Assembly (NCBI RefSeq): GCF_910596095.1 | Contig: NC_056548.1 | Span: 17,322,651 to 17,386,650 of the forward strand | Direction of reading: 5' to 3' | DNA from: Thunnus maccoyii | Lineage: Eukaryota > Chordata > Actinopteri > Scombriformes > Scombridae | DNA: 64,000 nt | Part shown: one piece after another, positions 1 to 12,935 of the stretch | Numbering within the stretch: position 1 is the stretch's first letter | Layout: each line of letters opens with the position of its first letter | The notes under the pieces: generated by a model | The model's input: only the letters and a program-made list of their open reading frames with translations | Told to the model about the DNA's origin: nothing | The model's database searches: none | Position numbers and translations under genes: made by a program

Positions 1-3000
1 CACAGAGAGGAGAAATGCTACCAAACTTTTCATCAAGTTAAATGGTTTCCCTAACAGGAGGGTCACTTTAATCCTTCAAGACAATTTCATGCAGAATTGA
101 ACTCAACAGTCCAGTCAAACATACTTTATAAGCTTAATGAATGCATGAGATCATTGCTGGCACCCAGTAAAAGTATTAAAGTTAAGTGTTGGCCATGTCT
201 ATTATACCCGAGTAAGAATGATGAATATAAAGTCACAGATTGGAGAGTCAAACACAAGTACTTGGCCCATGTGAGTATTATATATTACATTACTTGATTG
301 GTGATACTGATGCATCAATGCATAAGTACCATTTTACTGCTGTAGCTTGAGCAGGAAGTATTTTTAACTTCTTTATATACAATTAGGTAGATTAGTCCAT
401 TTCTTGCCAACCTCTGGCCCCCTCCAAAGGGTCACAAGATAAATCTGAAGGGTTGTCAGATGATTAATGAGGTTGTAGAAATGAAAACAGCAAACTTCTG
501 CCACAAACATTTATATTCATATCTTTGGACTTCTCTAAAAAATTTTTTTAAAAAATCTACTTTTGAGGGACCTCAAACACTTATTCTGAGAAGTTTAGAG
601 GGAAAAGTCCGGTGGGGTTAGATGATTAATGAATGATGAGATGAAAGAGATGAAAGAAGTTCTGATACATAAATCTTGATGTAGATTTTTGGTGAAAAAT
701 TGGATCGTTTGAACAGTTTCTGAAATGAAACCATGTGCGATGTTTAGAGGGGAAATGTCTCTTTGGGGAACTGCTAACACCTCATAGGCATTTGAAGCAG
801 ACACTGCTTTCTTGTAACAATCCAAAAAGTTTGGAAACCACTGGTTTAATTATTAATATGTTGTATTTTAAGTGTGTCATATTTTTTAAAATGTAAAATC
901 TTAATCTGAAAAGTGACCAATAACTATAACTAAAAAGTCAAATAGTAGTTGAGAAGAAGTATAAAGTAGAATAAAATGGAAATACTCAAGTAATGTACAA
1001 GCACCTCAAAACTGTACTTATTTAGAGTATTTATGTAAATATACTTTACTTTCCACCACTGTGTTAGTGTAGCACTGGCCTTGAGTCTGCCCACACTGCA
1101 CAGCTTCAGTTCACACCTACAGTGTTTGAAACAAAAGCCAAAGATCCCTCAGACTATAAATGACAATAAAAACCTTTAGTGTCCTTAAAGTGTAAAAGTG
1201 ACAATGACTCCCACCGATTAAGTCAAAGTTCTGTTTCAGTTCAGTAGAGTGCATTACAGACTGTGAATATCACCTCAAACATCTCTCAGATGAAAATCTC
1301 AGATAAAATCTTTCACCTTACATTATATCCCAGCTGGGAGTAGATCTATTCTAAGTAGTGAAAGCAAAATGTTCAACACGATACCGTTTCTTTTCTACAG
1401 GATCACCGAGGGATTTGGTTTAATTACATCCTGTCACAGCCAGGATTCTTAATCAACCTAATGAGCTGGGTGGTTGCTAGCTGGAAAACTGAGATCTTAT
1501 ATTTCTTTCAGAGAGAAGCACCTTTTTTTTTAAATTCATTTAAGGTAATTCATTTTCTTTCTTCATGTCTGCTTCTCTTCATCCACAGAGCAAGATGGTT
1601 CCTGTTTCATAGCACAGACAAAACCTTTTAGTTTTGGATATCGGCACTTCTGTCTGGAGGTAAAAGCCTCTACAGGCTGATCTAATGCCAAGATGCAGTA
1701 ATATTATAACTCTACTATTCCCCTGCCTCAAAAAAGCAGCTCTTGTGGCCAAAATTGTATTCCCATAGCAGACATTGTTATTGCTGACAAACATTCTTGC
1801 TAAAAAAGTTGCAGACAAAAAAATAATCCCTGCTATAGACAGCATAACAGCACAGTATTGCACTAAAATACTTCAATGAAGCAGAAAAAGTACTATTTGA
1901 GGTCCATTTCAGTCATCTCAGAGTAACCAAAGATTAGTAGTCTTCAAGTATTTAGACTTCTTCATTGAGCACCAGCTGTCACAAATGATTTGGAGCATAT
2001 TTATTTTCCTCTTAAATAAAGATGATCTGTTTTGGTAGGTAACATTCAGGATTACTGCTTAACTTTACAGTAGATTTTGGACTTAAAATGTCATTACATT
2101 AAAGAATAAATGCCTGAGAGTTTAAATGTAGACTTCCAACGAATACATCAAAATGTTTAGTTAGAAAATCAGCTCAAGAATCAGCTCAAGTATATGACTA
2201 AATTTGTGTCACCGCCACCAAACAACAATCCATAGTCATGATATGAAGAAGCTTTTTAAGGTTACATTTAGGCTATATAATATTATATTTAGCACTTAAG
2301 AACTGAATAGAAATGTTTATATTCATACAAGCAGTAGCTGACTCACTCACAATGGCTTAAAAAGGAATATTTCAAAGCGCTAGCATTGTGCCATTTCATT
2401 ACAGAAATCACAGCGCTGCATAGCATCATTCACAACTGGCACCCATTAAAGGAGCTTATCCACTCTGTGTGACGCAGTATGCTGCTCAAACCTCACATTT
2501 CAATCCATCCTGTGTTTTATCCCCGCCACTGACGCTGCATGCCAGTGACATTGATGGATGGACCCCTGCTGAATCCAATACGAAGCTCACAGACCCGTCA
2601 GCAATGTTAGGCAGGCTTACTATAGGTCAAACAGCTTTAAGTCTTTATCTAAATTAGGTCAGAAGACGTGGCATGGTGATGATGATACTGATGAAAAGGT
2701 GATTAGCGGTATCTCACTTAAATCTCTGTTACAGACATAAAAGGTGGAGGGATTTAGATGAAGTTCAAGGTTCTTATAGATTAATATGTTGAAGAGTTGA
2801 GAGTAGAAATACCCAATCAGATGAGGGAAGGACAGGTGAACAGAATGAACAGATGTGGAAGCAGCTGACTTGGGCCTGTTTTTTCTCTGACATCAGTGCT
2901 GGGCCACACAGGGCAGCCAGAAACAACCAAGCATATGCTGCTGCTACTACACTTCCTGTCAACACATTTAGCTTCTCAACTCTGCCTGCAGGAATCTCTG

Positions 3001-3425
3001 AATGCAGTGCAGAATGATACAAATTAGTTTACATCATCCAGAGTTTAACTGTCACATAGTCCTGAGGAAAACTAGTCCGTTGCTGATTTTTCTGAGATCA
3101 TATTTTTCTGATTTTACATGTTCAAAGTCAATGCAGCACACAGACCTAATTAGCACATACCTCCTACATATTATCTGTATTTCATATGAGTACCTGCACA
3201 CTCTTTATGACACTTCAGTGCACATGATGCCTTATGGGAAATAATATGTTGTCACTTGTAAATGCTGGCAATAAAAATAAATGTACTGAATAGTTTCAAA
3301 CAACCTATCGCTGTTAGTTTAGCGTTATAAAGGCCAATACATCAGTTCATGCAAAAACAGACATATAAAGTATAAAACATATAATATAAATGGCGTCTTG
3401 GCCCTCTCTGGTTCTTGTAGTTTAC
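1..3425 (-). other. Intron of the SLC35F gene, running off the left edge
   Basis: Downstream of the short first exon (minus strand), this stretch should be intron 1 of the SLC35F-type gene. A consensus-like donor (GTAAA) starts at 3425. I found no further SLC35F transmembrane exon in 1-3300 on the minus strand, so exon 2 and the rest of the gene must lie left of the window. The interval is AT-rich, with only short chance reading frames and no recognised repeat. Confidence 0.6.
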
Positions 3426-3501
3426 CTTCAGAGATGGGGCAGGTCAGGACCTGAGTGCTGTACGAGCTGAGAGGAGCCACTCGGGCTGAGTGCTTCTTCA
3501 T
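3426..3501 (-). CDS. slc35f3: SLC35F3-like transporter, alternative short first coding exon (partial gene)
   Basis: This exon encodes 25 residues plus one base, starting MKKHSARVAPLSSYSTQVLT. As I recall it, human SLC35F3 starts MKKHSARVAPLSACNSPVLT, so the match is close. The ATG is at 3501-3499. The exon ends TCT GAA G at 3426 and is followed by the donor GTAAA, so it leaves phase 1, the same phase as the exon at 12936-13155. SLC35F proteins are ten-helix drug/metabolite-transporter-superfamily carriers, and SLC35F3 has been proposed to carry thiamine. This exon codes only the cytosolic N-terminus before the first helix; the body is outside the window. Expected role: N-terminus of the shorter isoform from an internal promoter. 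The paralogue (F3 or F4) is not certain because only the N-terminus is visible. Confidence 0.75.
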
Positions 3502-3540
3502 CCTCCACTGGGTGCACAACACACTGTCCTTCCCTGGGAA

Positions 3541-3544
3541 GTGT

Positions 3545-3586
<42 letters not shown>

Positions 3587-3598
3587 GTGTGTGTGTGT
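3541..3598. repeat. (GT)n microsatellite
   Basis: Nearly pure GT dinucleotide run broken by two short TAT interruptions. It begins 40 bp upstream of the short SLC35F first-exon ATG, so on the transcript strand it is a CA repeat in the likely 5' UTR or core promoter. Confidence 0.95.
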
Positions 3599-3614
3599 CA
3601 GTATGTGTGCCTGG

Positions 3615-3633
3615 GCTGCTGCTGCTGCTGCTG
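3615..3633. repeat. (GCT)n trinucleotide run
   Basis: About six GCT units, read as (AGC)n on the minus strand, 115-135 bp upstream of the short SLC35F start codon. Probably 5' UTR or promoter of that isoform. Confidence 0.85.
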
Positions 3634-3639
3634 CACGCT

Positions 3640-4330
3640 CAGCAGCTCCTCCTGCTAGCTCCGTGCATCCTGACTCCTCCGCTTCTTCTCCACGCTCTTG
3701 ATTGCTCCCCTCCTCTTAGATCTCTGTCAACTCTTCTGTCTTCTTCCCAGCACTCCAGTTCTGACTCTCCGTTCCTCTCCAGCCCAGCGTTTTCGCTGTA
3801 CTGGTGCTTACGCTTTGCTTCTCTCTCACTCTCTCACTCTCTCTCTCTCTCTCTCTCTCTCTTAGTCTCTCTCTGTCTGTCTGGATAGTGACACAGCTCA
3901 GTGGAGATAGCTCAGTGGAAGTGCAGTGAAGTGGAGACTTTACTGTTGCACTGTCATGCCGTGATCCAGCACTGCCACTGTCTCCAAGGGAGACTGAGCT
4001 TCAAGTGTGTGTGGCATGGCGCAATCACACCCCTCATCTCTTTCTATCCTCCCCCTCCTCTTTTCTCTCTGTCTCACTCGCTTTTCCCCTCCTCTTCTTT
4101 TGCTCCACAAATCAGCAGCTTTGTTTGGAAGGTAACCAAGCAGCCCTGGCTAATTATGCTGCATCAGCTGCTGCCCTCTCGTTTCCTCCTCCCTCTTACC
4201 TCCTACCTCTCCTCCCCTTTCTACCTGACCAGGCTTCTCACTCTATCCTTTCCCTGTCTCTCACTATATACTCTCATCCTCTGTCTTCCAATGACTCTCT
4301 CTCTTCTTGGCACATCTCCTGCTCTTCACT
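3640..4330. repeat. Pyrimidine-rich tract with (CT)n core
   Basis: The plus strand is strongly enriched in C and T over about 700 bp, with a near-pure CT run at 3821-3881. On the transcribed (minus) strand this is a GA-rich region immediately upstream of the short SLC35F exon. The reading frames through it are low-complexity Ser/Leu/Pro strings and are not genes. Confidence 0.7.
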
Positions 4331-5180
4331 ACTCCTTGAGAATCAGATTATTTGTAGAGCTCTCTCCTGTTGCCTTTACCACTGCAACATCAATCAGTTG
4401 AGCTGTGAAAAATACATAAATATCCCAAAGACATGACAGTCCTATGTATGTAGCGCTCTCAGTGTTTAGAGGAGAGATAAGGAGATCTCTGCCCACATGG
4501 TCCTCACATCGCTATTACACATCCACACTTCACTACTACAATATGCTTCTGACACTGTATTTCCATCTTCCACAGATGGCATATACAGTACAAGACAGTG
4601 ATACAACGAATATTTAAAAAGATTAGTGTGAGGTTTACACCTCACACACTACATGTTCAACTTTTAAATCAATAATCCATCCCCTGGAACCTGGTTATCT
4701 GTTACTGACAGGGACTCACTTTTCTTGGTACAAAAACCAAGAAACACAGTCTATGATTGTTTCCCCCTGGTTTCATCATGTGCTTTGCCACAGGACATAT
4801 CAATATATATATATATTTTGCACCAGAGATCTCCCCCTCACAGCAGAGGTACAAAGACGCATTTACTCAATACAAGTACTGTACTTCAGTAAAATTTAAG
4901 ATGTTTGTACAAAACTGGACTATTTTCACTGTATGAGGTTTTATATCATTACTCTCATTACTTGTTTAAAAGCTGCATTGTTATAGTTTAAACTAGCCAA
5001 CAGTAGTAGACCTATCAGCACCTGCAACATAACAATAAAGAACTGTGAAATAAATTAATAACTTGATACTTAGAAATGTGACATGCTTGTAGGAAGTCCT
5101 ACATTCATTCATCCATAATAACATGGAAGTTACAGAGCTTCCATCCTAATCAACCATCACTGATTACCAAAACCCTAGTG

Positions 5181-5275
5181 TGACATTTTGGGAACTATGC
5201 TTATTTCTTTTCTTGCCAAGAATTAGATGAGAATATAAACACCGCTCTCACTTGTATCAATCCTCTCATCTAACT
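5181..5275 (+). repeat. Fragment of a dispersed fish repeat
   Basis: Contains gacattttgggaactatgc followed by a ttcttgccaagaattagatg-like segment and a ccgctctcac-like segment. The same motif order recurs at 33186 and in part near 43490. I recognise this as a common percomorph repeat with foldback structure; only the 5' end is present here. Confidence 0.6.
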
Positions 5276-7589
5276 CTTGACAAGAACAAATATTGTGATG
5301 ATGCTACTTGAATGAAATTTCAATACTTTTTCCATCACTTTTACAGCATACCCTCCCACCAGCAGCCAGTGTAGACATGAGAAGGGTCCGTCTGGCCCGT
5401 GTGATTCACCCTTGGGACTGTGGTCAGGACTTTCCGTCGAAAGGAAAGCCCTCTGGTCATTCTATCTCTAGCTGTGGTTTATCTTCCTGAAGTTTTAATG
5501 GACCTAAATATTGCTTGGGCCTTTATATCAGCGATGTATCAGTGTTCAGTGTATACAGTCAGACATACAAGGCTTTGTAGTCTGTAATATAATCTTAATA
5601 TAACTTATGCTATGCTATGCTTATTCTTACACCACTGATGTTAATACAAGCCAACTGAAAAGACAATAGTGACCTCACAAAGAGAAACCAAGTAAACAAG
5701 CAGTACAGTAAGTGCAAAGTCCCTTTGTCTAAGTTAGTCAATTAAGAATATAGTTAGCTATAAATGAGCTGCGGGTCTATTTTATAGTCATATTTGCTCC
5801 AGGATCTCTCTCATTATATCAGTATCACCCTGAATTCTTCCCTTTTCATCTCTCTCTTCACTCTTATGGTCATCAGCCAAAGTTCTGGCACTGCAATAGA
5901 GAGCATTGCAGGTCAGAGTACTTCTCTGTGCATTCTTCAGGCTGAGAGAGAAGAGAAAACACAGTTATTGTTTGGCTGGTTGTTAAAATGGAAAAAATGC
6001 AGGGCCATGTTCCAATAATACCATGATGATTTATTTGTTTAGCATGCAGAATTCAATACTGGGGACACACTCTGTTGTCATTTTTTAGGACATTGCCACG
6101 GTGCAAGCACACTTATTTCCCATGGTCACTCAATGTGACTGAATGAGCGCAGCACTAATGCAAATGCATAAAATAATGTCATGAGAATGAGCCTTGTTTA
6201 AAGTGTTTGTTCATTAAGTGTGTGATGCAAGCTTGGCATGAAACTAATGTTTGGTCAGGTGTAAGTAGGGGATGAGCTGGGGGTATGGATCCCTTGAGAC
6301 TAGGAGGGTTAAACTTAAAAATAGCCCTGCTGATGAGTGGAGCCAAAAGCTAGACAGGGAGGGGACAGAAAAACAATGCAGTCAGCAGAGCCCAGGATGC
6401 TAATCACTATCAGATTAAGAGAAATACCTTGAGCAAAGGCACCACAGGAGGCCTCAGTTCAATTTCAAATATTGGACCAAGCACTGAAAGTTTGCAGGAG
6501 ATTGTTTCTCTCTTTTTATACTAGTTTAAGTTTACTTGCATGCATTGTTTGGTTTCTTTCACATCAGTATTCATCACTCAGTTTTCTGTTTTGCAGCCCA
6601 ACACCATGACATCCAACACAAAGAACTGTGCACCTCCCAGTATAACATTAAAATTCAACAGCACCAGAAACTACAGCCTCCATCAACAGCTCTCCAACAA
6701 AAGTTTAAACAAAAACTGCCCATTATAACCCTCTATAACCTAGCTAGGTGACCAATTAAACTGGCAACCAAGTGTACATCAGACAATCATGCTGTTGCAT
6801 CACAGATCAAAGCACAAAATAGTAAAGTGTCCCCCCTCTTTACCTCCATAGCAACAGCTGTTCTCCCGTGCACTGACGCACTAAACCCATTCAGGCTCTT
6901 TTGTCATTTAGATTTGCCAATACTCCTCAGTTATATGGTGCCTGGTTCTTTGTGTTTAGCGCCTCTCTGTCACTCATCAAATCTCGACAAGGACCAGGAG
7001 CAAAGAAGAGGGATGAGGGATGAGAGAAAGGCGTATGAATGATACCTGCAGCTAATTTTAGCTGTAAAAGGGACTAGATAGCCACTGAGTGAAGTGCTGA
7101 CTGTCAGATGTGTCTCTGCTCACTTGACCTCATGTCATCAAAGGAGTTGGAACAATGGAAGATGGGGACACCTAGTGGTGAATAGGATGGACTGCATTAC
7201 AGTAGCATGGACACGGACATAGGCACAGATTTCCCTTTAAAAAGAAAAAGACCCTTTAGGGGTCAATTCACTCAAATTCAAAAGAAAACATTTCTCATTT
7301 ATTCCTTTGGTGTTTTGCCATGTAGGCACCATTTTCTAGCAAGACATCTGCTGCTCTTTGGCCATCACCACAAAACAATAGAAGCAAATGGAATTTTATT
7401 TGTGGTACTCAAAGTCAAAACATGTAAAAACAGCAATGAATCAGGAATATTGTTCCAGTTTCTAAGGATAAAATCACAGACGTCACTCTAGACAGTTTTC
7501 ATGGGGTCTGTTTCTTCTGTAGAAAGTGGTTCTGTCCACAGTGTGGCCTGAGGATCATCCTCAGTGATTGGGACATCACTGGAAAGACC

Positions 7590-8030
7590 ATGGCCAGATT
7601 TACCTGTTAGGGGGCCCAGGGCAAAAATTTGCTGTTGGGCCCTTATTGTACAACAGAGTATAAATGGCAGCATCATTTATATAAGTGAGGTGACAATGTG
7701 GATCTGTTGCTTTTGACATGTGAAGCATTTTTGATACATAAATTAAAAACGCTATTGGCCCATGCACTGAGTGAAGAGCTGGACTTGAGGTGTTTCCTTA
7801 CAAGCTAATTTACAGCCATTATTTATCTTTGATGATATTATAATAATATAATGACTTGATGACAGAATCATGTAACTATCCTATAGGAAGCTTTATGTGT
7901 TGTTTGAAAATGTATAAAAAGTTGTTTTCAACCCATTATTCCGTTGGCCCTGATGAAGGCGTAAGATGAAATGAAATGCTTTGATTCAGCATTGAATAAA
8001 GTCTAGAGTCTGTGTGTAGTCCTCCTCCTT
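7590..8030. repeat. Possible degenerate repeat remnants
   Basis: A segment near 7600-7650 (ttagggggcccagggcaaa) and another near 7950 (ggccctgatgaaggcg) resemble recurring fish repeat motifs. No inverted ends or target duplications could be defined, so the class is unassigned. Confidence 0.3.
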
Positions 8031-11000
8031 CAAGCTTTACTATTTACTCCTATGCTGAAGTACTACCTGGCCTTACCTGTGTCCAAAAAAAAAAAAGTTT
8101 TAAATCTAGATTTTGATACATAATAATGCAAGACCTATCTTAGTTTATACTGTGATTTAGAGGTCAAAATTCTTTAACACATTTGCAATTAATCAAAAAA
8201 ACAAAAACTATTGACACAAAGTCAACCTGGGGCTTTTCAAGCTCTTTCGTTTCTTGTGTACCAGTGCAGTTGCCCACTTTGCCCAGTTGGTAATCCAGCA
8301 TCAAAAAAGACAAGTTGTTACTGAGTTCTTCAAGTGCCATTTTTAATATATTTGAGCACTATAACTTAAATTCCTGTCACCCCCATTTGATTTAGGGAGG
8401 CAGGAGAAATCTGAGGGACACACATATCAAAGTCTGAGTAAGTGAAAAAAAATTATTCGTATTGATTTGGATTAAATGACCCTTCAACTTAGCCCAGATA
8501 TGTAGAGGATTATAAGTACTTTTTATGGGGGAATGGCAGTTGAACAAGTTCAAAATGACCATTTTTCATGGGTACTAAATTGAAACAATTATATTTTCGA
8601 TGCTCTGTCTTGTCTTGACCTGCAAGACACAATGAGTTGAGGTGTAAAAATGTTTGATTTACACATGGAGGTAGTGATTATAGATAAAGTAATAAGTAGT
8701 GACATTTACTGTCTGGCATTTTACTGGTGGCTATGGAAGGTCAGTTTATTGTTGATGTTGCATTTACAGACCACATGAGGGCACTGCTAGGCAGCTGACA
8801 AGACAGTTGCTGCTGATCAGTGTCCAGTATAATGGAAAAACCATTACAAACCTTACACATGTTGTGCTGTTATATTATGTAACATTACTTTTGGATTACA
8901 GAAGTTTCCTCACAGGAAAAATCCCTCAACCGTGAGACAAATTGCTGGGGCCAGCCAAAATATTTAGTCATCTGACACACAGTACTACAAAATGTGGCCA
9001 ACAGCACAGTGGCACGAGTACAAGTCAGCAGTTCTGTAACTCCTGTGAAGAAATATTGCACCCATTAGACTACATGGAGAGTGTTTTTGCCGATTCCCAG
9101 GAGAATGTAGCACTCCAGGAGTCATTCAGGCAAAGCTCATATCCCATTAGATGCTAGGCTAGTTAAAAATAGCTCCGAGTGAGCAGGCATGGGAACCGGA
9201 CAGTCCAAAATAAGTACAGCCACATACTGAATGTTCTGAGGAAGGAAGTGAAATTTCACCTGGTGTTAACACTGGCTATGAGTGGTGAATTACTAATAAG
9301 TACAAGAATGAATTAAAAGGCATGTCTATATTCTTTGTATATCTCTCCATACTTTCTCTGTGGATTGAAGTGCACACAACAAACTGCATGGTTATAAATG
9401 TTTGCCTTTATTGCCCTTCCTTCATAATTTTCCTCTGAGTGCCTGTGTCTGATGTTGTCTTGCTGTGATGCCAGCGGTGAACACCACAGGCACAACTCTG
9501 AGTGGAACTGCCACTACAAGTACCTGTCATTTCTCCTACACCATATCTATTTACCCAGCGGGGACAGTGCCAGCACAAGAGACTTGCCCTTTTCTAAATT
9601 AGCTATTCAAAGCAAGATACCCAACATCATCGTAATGGTTTTCTGGGAGATGCTGAGGAAGCATTTAGTGCACACTATTGTTGTCTGCTCCTGCAGAAGC
9701 CAAGTGGTTAGAATGTGCTGTCCATTCTTCTTCTGATTTAAAGTCAATTTCATTTCAATTTTTTTTCCCTTGTGCACATTTTTGTATCTACCTAAAGTGG
9801 TGCAACAGGAAAAAGACCATTATATCATAACCATACTGTATGTATGTATTACAGCCTAAACCTTGTCACCAAATGTAGTCCACAATCCCCCTCAGAGGCA
9901 TTTTCTAATTCTACACAGATGGCAAATGGCAATAACAAACTGGCAACACGATCTTACTAAATATATCATTACCCCATAGGCTTGGCAGGATGAGCCCAGT
10001 GTTCTATTTACGTGCTCCTTTGTCCTACACTTTATGGAAAATGATACTCGCCAGCTTGAGGGACATGTGACTCCCAACTCAAAGTTTACAATTGTGTGAA
10101 CAAAACTGAGTAAATGAATGTGACAGTTTCAGGAATCAAGGAAGTGACTTTTCACATTCCTGTTCCCAAGAATTAGCAAAGTTCATTTAATTTGACAGGA
10201 AGTCTTGTGTGTACATAAGCAATTTAGTCAGACTCCTTCTCTCTGACAGCACCAGCAACAGCATATTTAATAGCTGTGCGAGCAGGAAAAACTGTGACAT
10301 GTGCGCTGCCCTGAGCAATACCTTCTGTTGACTGTGGCATGCACAAAAATTAGTTGATGGATAGACACAGAACGAGAGACACAGAGTTGTATAGATGGCA
10401 TATTTCATCAGAAAAATGGGAAATGTCTCTCAAATCAAATAACCTCTCAGCTCACAGGTACACTGGCTTTTATAGGCTTTTACAATCCACACCTGCTCCT
10501 TATAGCTGAAATTACAGCACAGATGACATCCCATCTTTCATTTTCCTCTGCTACAATATACAGCAGGCAATGAGATGGGAGAGAGACAGGCCTGTGGATT
10601 GGCAAGAAGATGAATATGTTGATAGTCACATACAACATCTTGCCATTCAAGTGTCACTAAAAGAATGAGATATTTAAGCCAGATTTACTATGTCCATATG
10701 CCTGCTGAAATTATTTGTTCAATCCCAATTTGTGGCTATTGTTAACAGGCTTCTATATTTCACCTAATAAGCTAAAATGAAGGCACAAGATGATACTAGA
10801 ACCCTTAATTTGCCTGATTATCACTTTTGGTATCAAAGACAAAGATCCTGTATTGGATACACTCTGCGAGAGATTCAATACTGATGTTGTTTCAAAGGTC
10901 CTGGAATTGTTAAAGTTTTTCAATCTGTTTTCAATTTGAAGTTTTGGGTGCTCTTCGTTAATCAGGTATTCTTTCTACAGATTAATCTGGACTAGTAGAT

Positions 11001-12077
11001 ATATTCTCAAATGAAAGTGTGTGATTGCATTCACGGTTAATCTACTGCAACTGACACCTCTGATAAACAGGAGGCAGTTAATGAGACAGGCTCATTTCCT
11101 TTTGCTCAGCTTCTATCTAAAAATCCATTGCGGTGATCTCAGCTCATCCCAAAGAGAGCATTCGAAAAAGCCTCAGTTGGAATTGTCCTTGATTGAATAA
11201 TCTGCACAGTCACATTTCCTTTGAGATTTAAAACTGGATTGTTACTCAGCCGTAATAATGCGTAGTGCCAGCTTTCAGTAGTAGATTTGGGTGGGAACAC
11301 CATAACTTTGAGAGTACATCGTCTTCTAGACATGTAAGTCATGAATTTGCAGTTGAGCTTTTATGTAACAGCCGGAGGGAGACATTGGGGAGCTTGCGTG
11401 ACAAGTCGAATTCATTTGGGAGGAAGTGTATCACCATCTGAATCACAAGAGGCTTACAGATAGATGACCGGTTACCTTTAGGGAGAGAAAAGCTCCTTCT
11501 CATCACTCTTTAGTAAAGAGTGATGATACAATACAGCGAGCAGGCCAATTATGTAACAGAGGAATGAGACTCTGAGAGCACAACAGGCCTTGTGAAAAAG
11601 CTCTGCACATCTTGTTTTAATACCTTAAAGCTATTTGTAAAACCACTGATTGGCTGTTCGCAGAGGATTGCAATGGTTGTTCTTTTCTCCTGTTATAACC
11701 CCATTGGCACTTTAAAAATCATCACTGAACAAAGTGTATCATCAGCTCTCTCTCCTCCAATCCCAGTCATTGTCTCTGTGTCAAAATTCAGAGGATTGCT
11801 CCACCAATCAAAAGCCACATTGACAAAATAATAAAAATTATAGAGAAACTTAATGTGTTGAAGTACTGCCATAGCTCAAGTATGTCTGGAGATAACTGCC
11901 GATCGTCACATGCATCACATAAAGAGAGCTGCAGCCTGCTGTATTTGTCAATTGGATTTTTTTTAAATTAAACTTTAAACAAGGTAATGTGAGGCTGCCA
12001 TGTAATTGATTATCTGCAGACTTCACCAACATGAGTAGGCTATTTGATCTGGTAAACATCAGGCTACAGTTGAGATT

Positions 12078-12443
12078 AGGGTTGGGCAATATATCAATAT
12101 TATATCGATATTGTGATATGAAACTAGATATCGTATTCGATTTTGGATATTGTAATATCGTAATATGGCGTGAGTGTTGTCTTTTCCTGGTTTTAAAGGC
12201 TGCATTACAGTAAAGTGATGTAATTTTCTGAACTTACCAGGCTGTTCTAGCTGTTCTATTATTTGCCTTTATCCACTTGGTAATTATATCCAAATGACTG
12301 ATGATCATTTATCAGAAATCTCATTGTGTAAATATTTTGCGAAAGCACCAATAGTCATCCCTACAATGTTATCGCAATATCGATATTGAGGTATTTGCTC
12401 AAAAGTATCGTGATATTTGATTTTGTCCACATCGCCCAGCCCT
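12078..12443. mobile_element. MITE with AGGGYTGGGC inverted ends
   Basis: The left end agggttgggcaatat and the right end atcgcccagccct are imperfect inverted repeats. The interior next to both ends is filled with ATCGATAT-like motifs. This is the layout of the abundant non-autonomous fish DNA transposon beginning AGGGCTGGGCGATAT. There is no coding capacity. No clean target site duplication is visible. It sits in the SLC35F intron, about 500 bp beyond the donor of the long first exon. Confidence 0.7.
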
Positions 12444-12533
12444 TGTCGAGACATTCGACTTTGAAATTGAATGTGAGAATGGCACCATCATTTGTGCAGG
12501 ACACTTGCTTGAGTGTTTTGTTTTTGCATTTCT

Positions 12534-12535
<2 letters not shown>

Positions 12536-12565
<30 letters not shown>
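12536..12565. repeat. (CT)n microsatellite
   Basis: Pure CT run of about 15 units. On the minus strand it creates an Arg-Glu repeat frame that is not a gene. Confidence 0.95.
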
Positions 12566-12569
<4 letters not shown>

Positions 12570-12935
12570 TGTGTCTCAGAGATGGATGGACCGGCGCATC
12601 CACCCTGCCTCCAGCTGATAGTGGCAGTGATTGACATCATTCTGCTCCATAATAGCCATAATTAAAACCCAGTTAGCTGAGTTTGCAATAGCGGATTTCG
12701 CAATGGCCTAATTAAAATTAAAAACTAATTTGCAAGAGAAGAAGATTTGTGTTTCTTCCACAAACCACTGCAACCGCATTAACAATATTAATGGGGTTTT
12801 TTTTCTGCATCAGTAGGCTATAAAATTCCCTGATAGGCTACACGTGTTTTTCATCATCTATTTACATAAAACTGAATTTCTTTCATTCACTGGTGATCCT
12901 ATCACTCTACTTTGTTTTTGCATCTTCTCACTTAC

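Larger units (their letters stand above)
3502..12935 (-). other. Intron between the two alternative first exons of the SLC35F gene
   Basis: About 9.4 kb with no other supportable coding exon. It holds the simple-repeat cluster and pyrimidine-rich tract just upstream of the short exon (3541-4330), a fragment of a dispersed fish repeat near 5181-5275, possible repeat-derived sequence near 7590-8030, a MITE at 12078-12443 and a CT microsatellite at 12536-12565. The distal end, 12655-12735, is unusually rich in AATTA/TTAAT motifs. Confidence 0.5.

Noticed and set aside
2774..3022. 82-codon minus-strand frame with a hydrophobic stretch, considered as an SLC35F helix exon
   Set aside because: Its sequence does not match SLC35F transmembrane segments and it lacks a phase-1 acceptor border.
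3490..3888. 132-codon plus-strand open frame rich in Cys-Val, Leu and Ser-Leu
   Set aside because: It is the GT, GCT and CT simple repeats translated; no start context, homology or splice structure.
12361..12603. Minus-strand frame with an Arg-Glu repeat
   Set aside because: Produced by the CT microsatellite at 12536-12565 and the adjoining MITE end.
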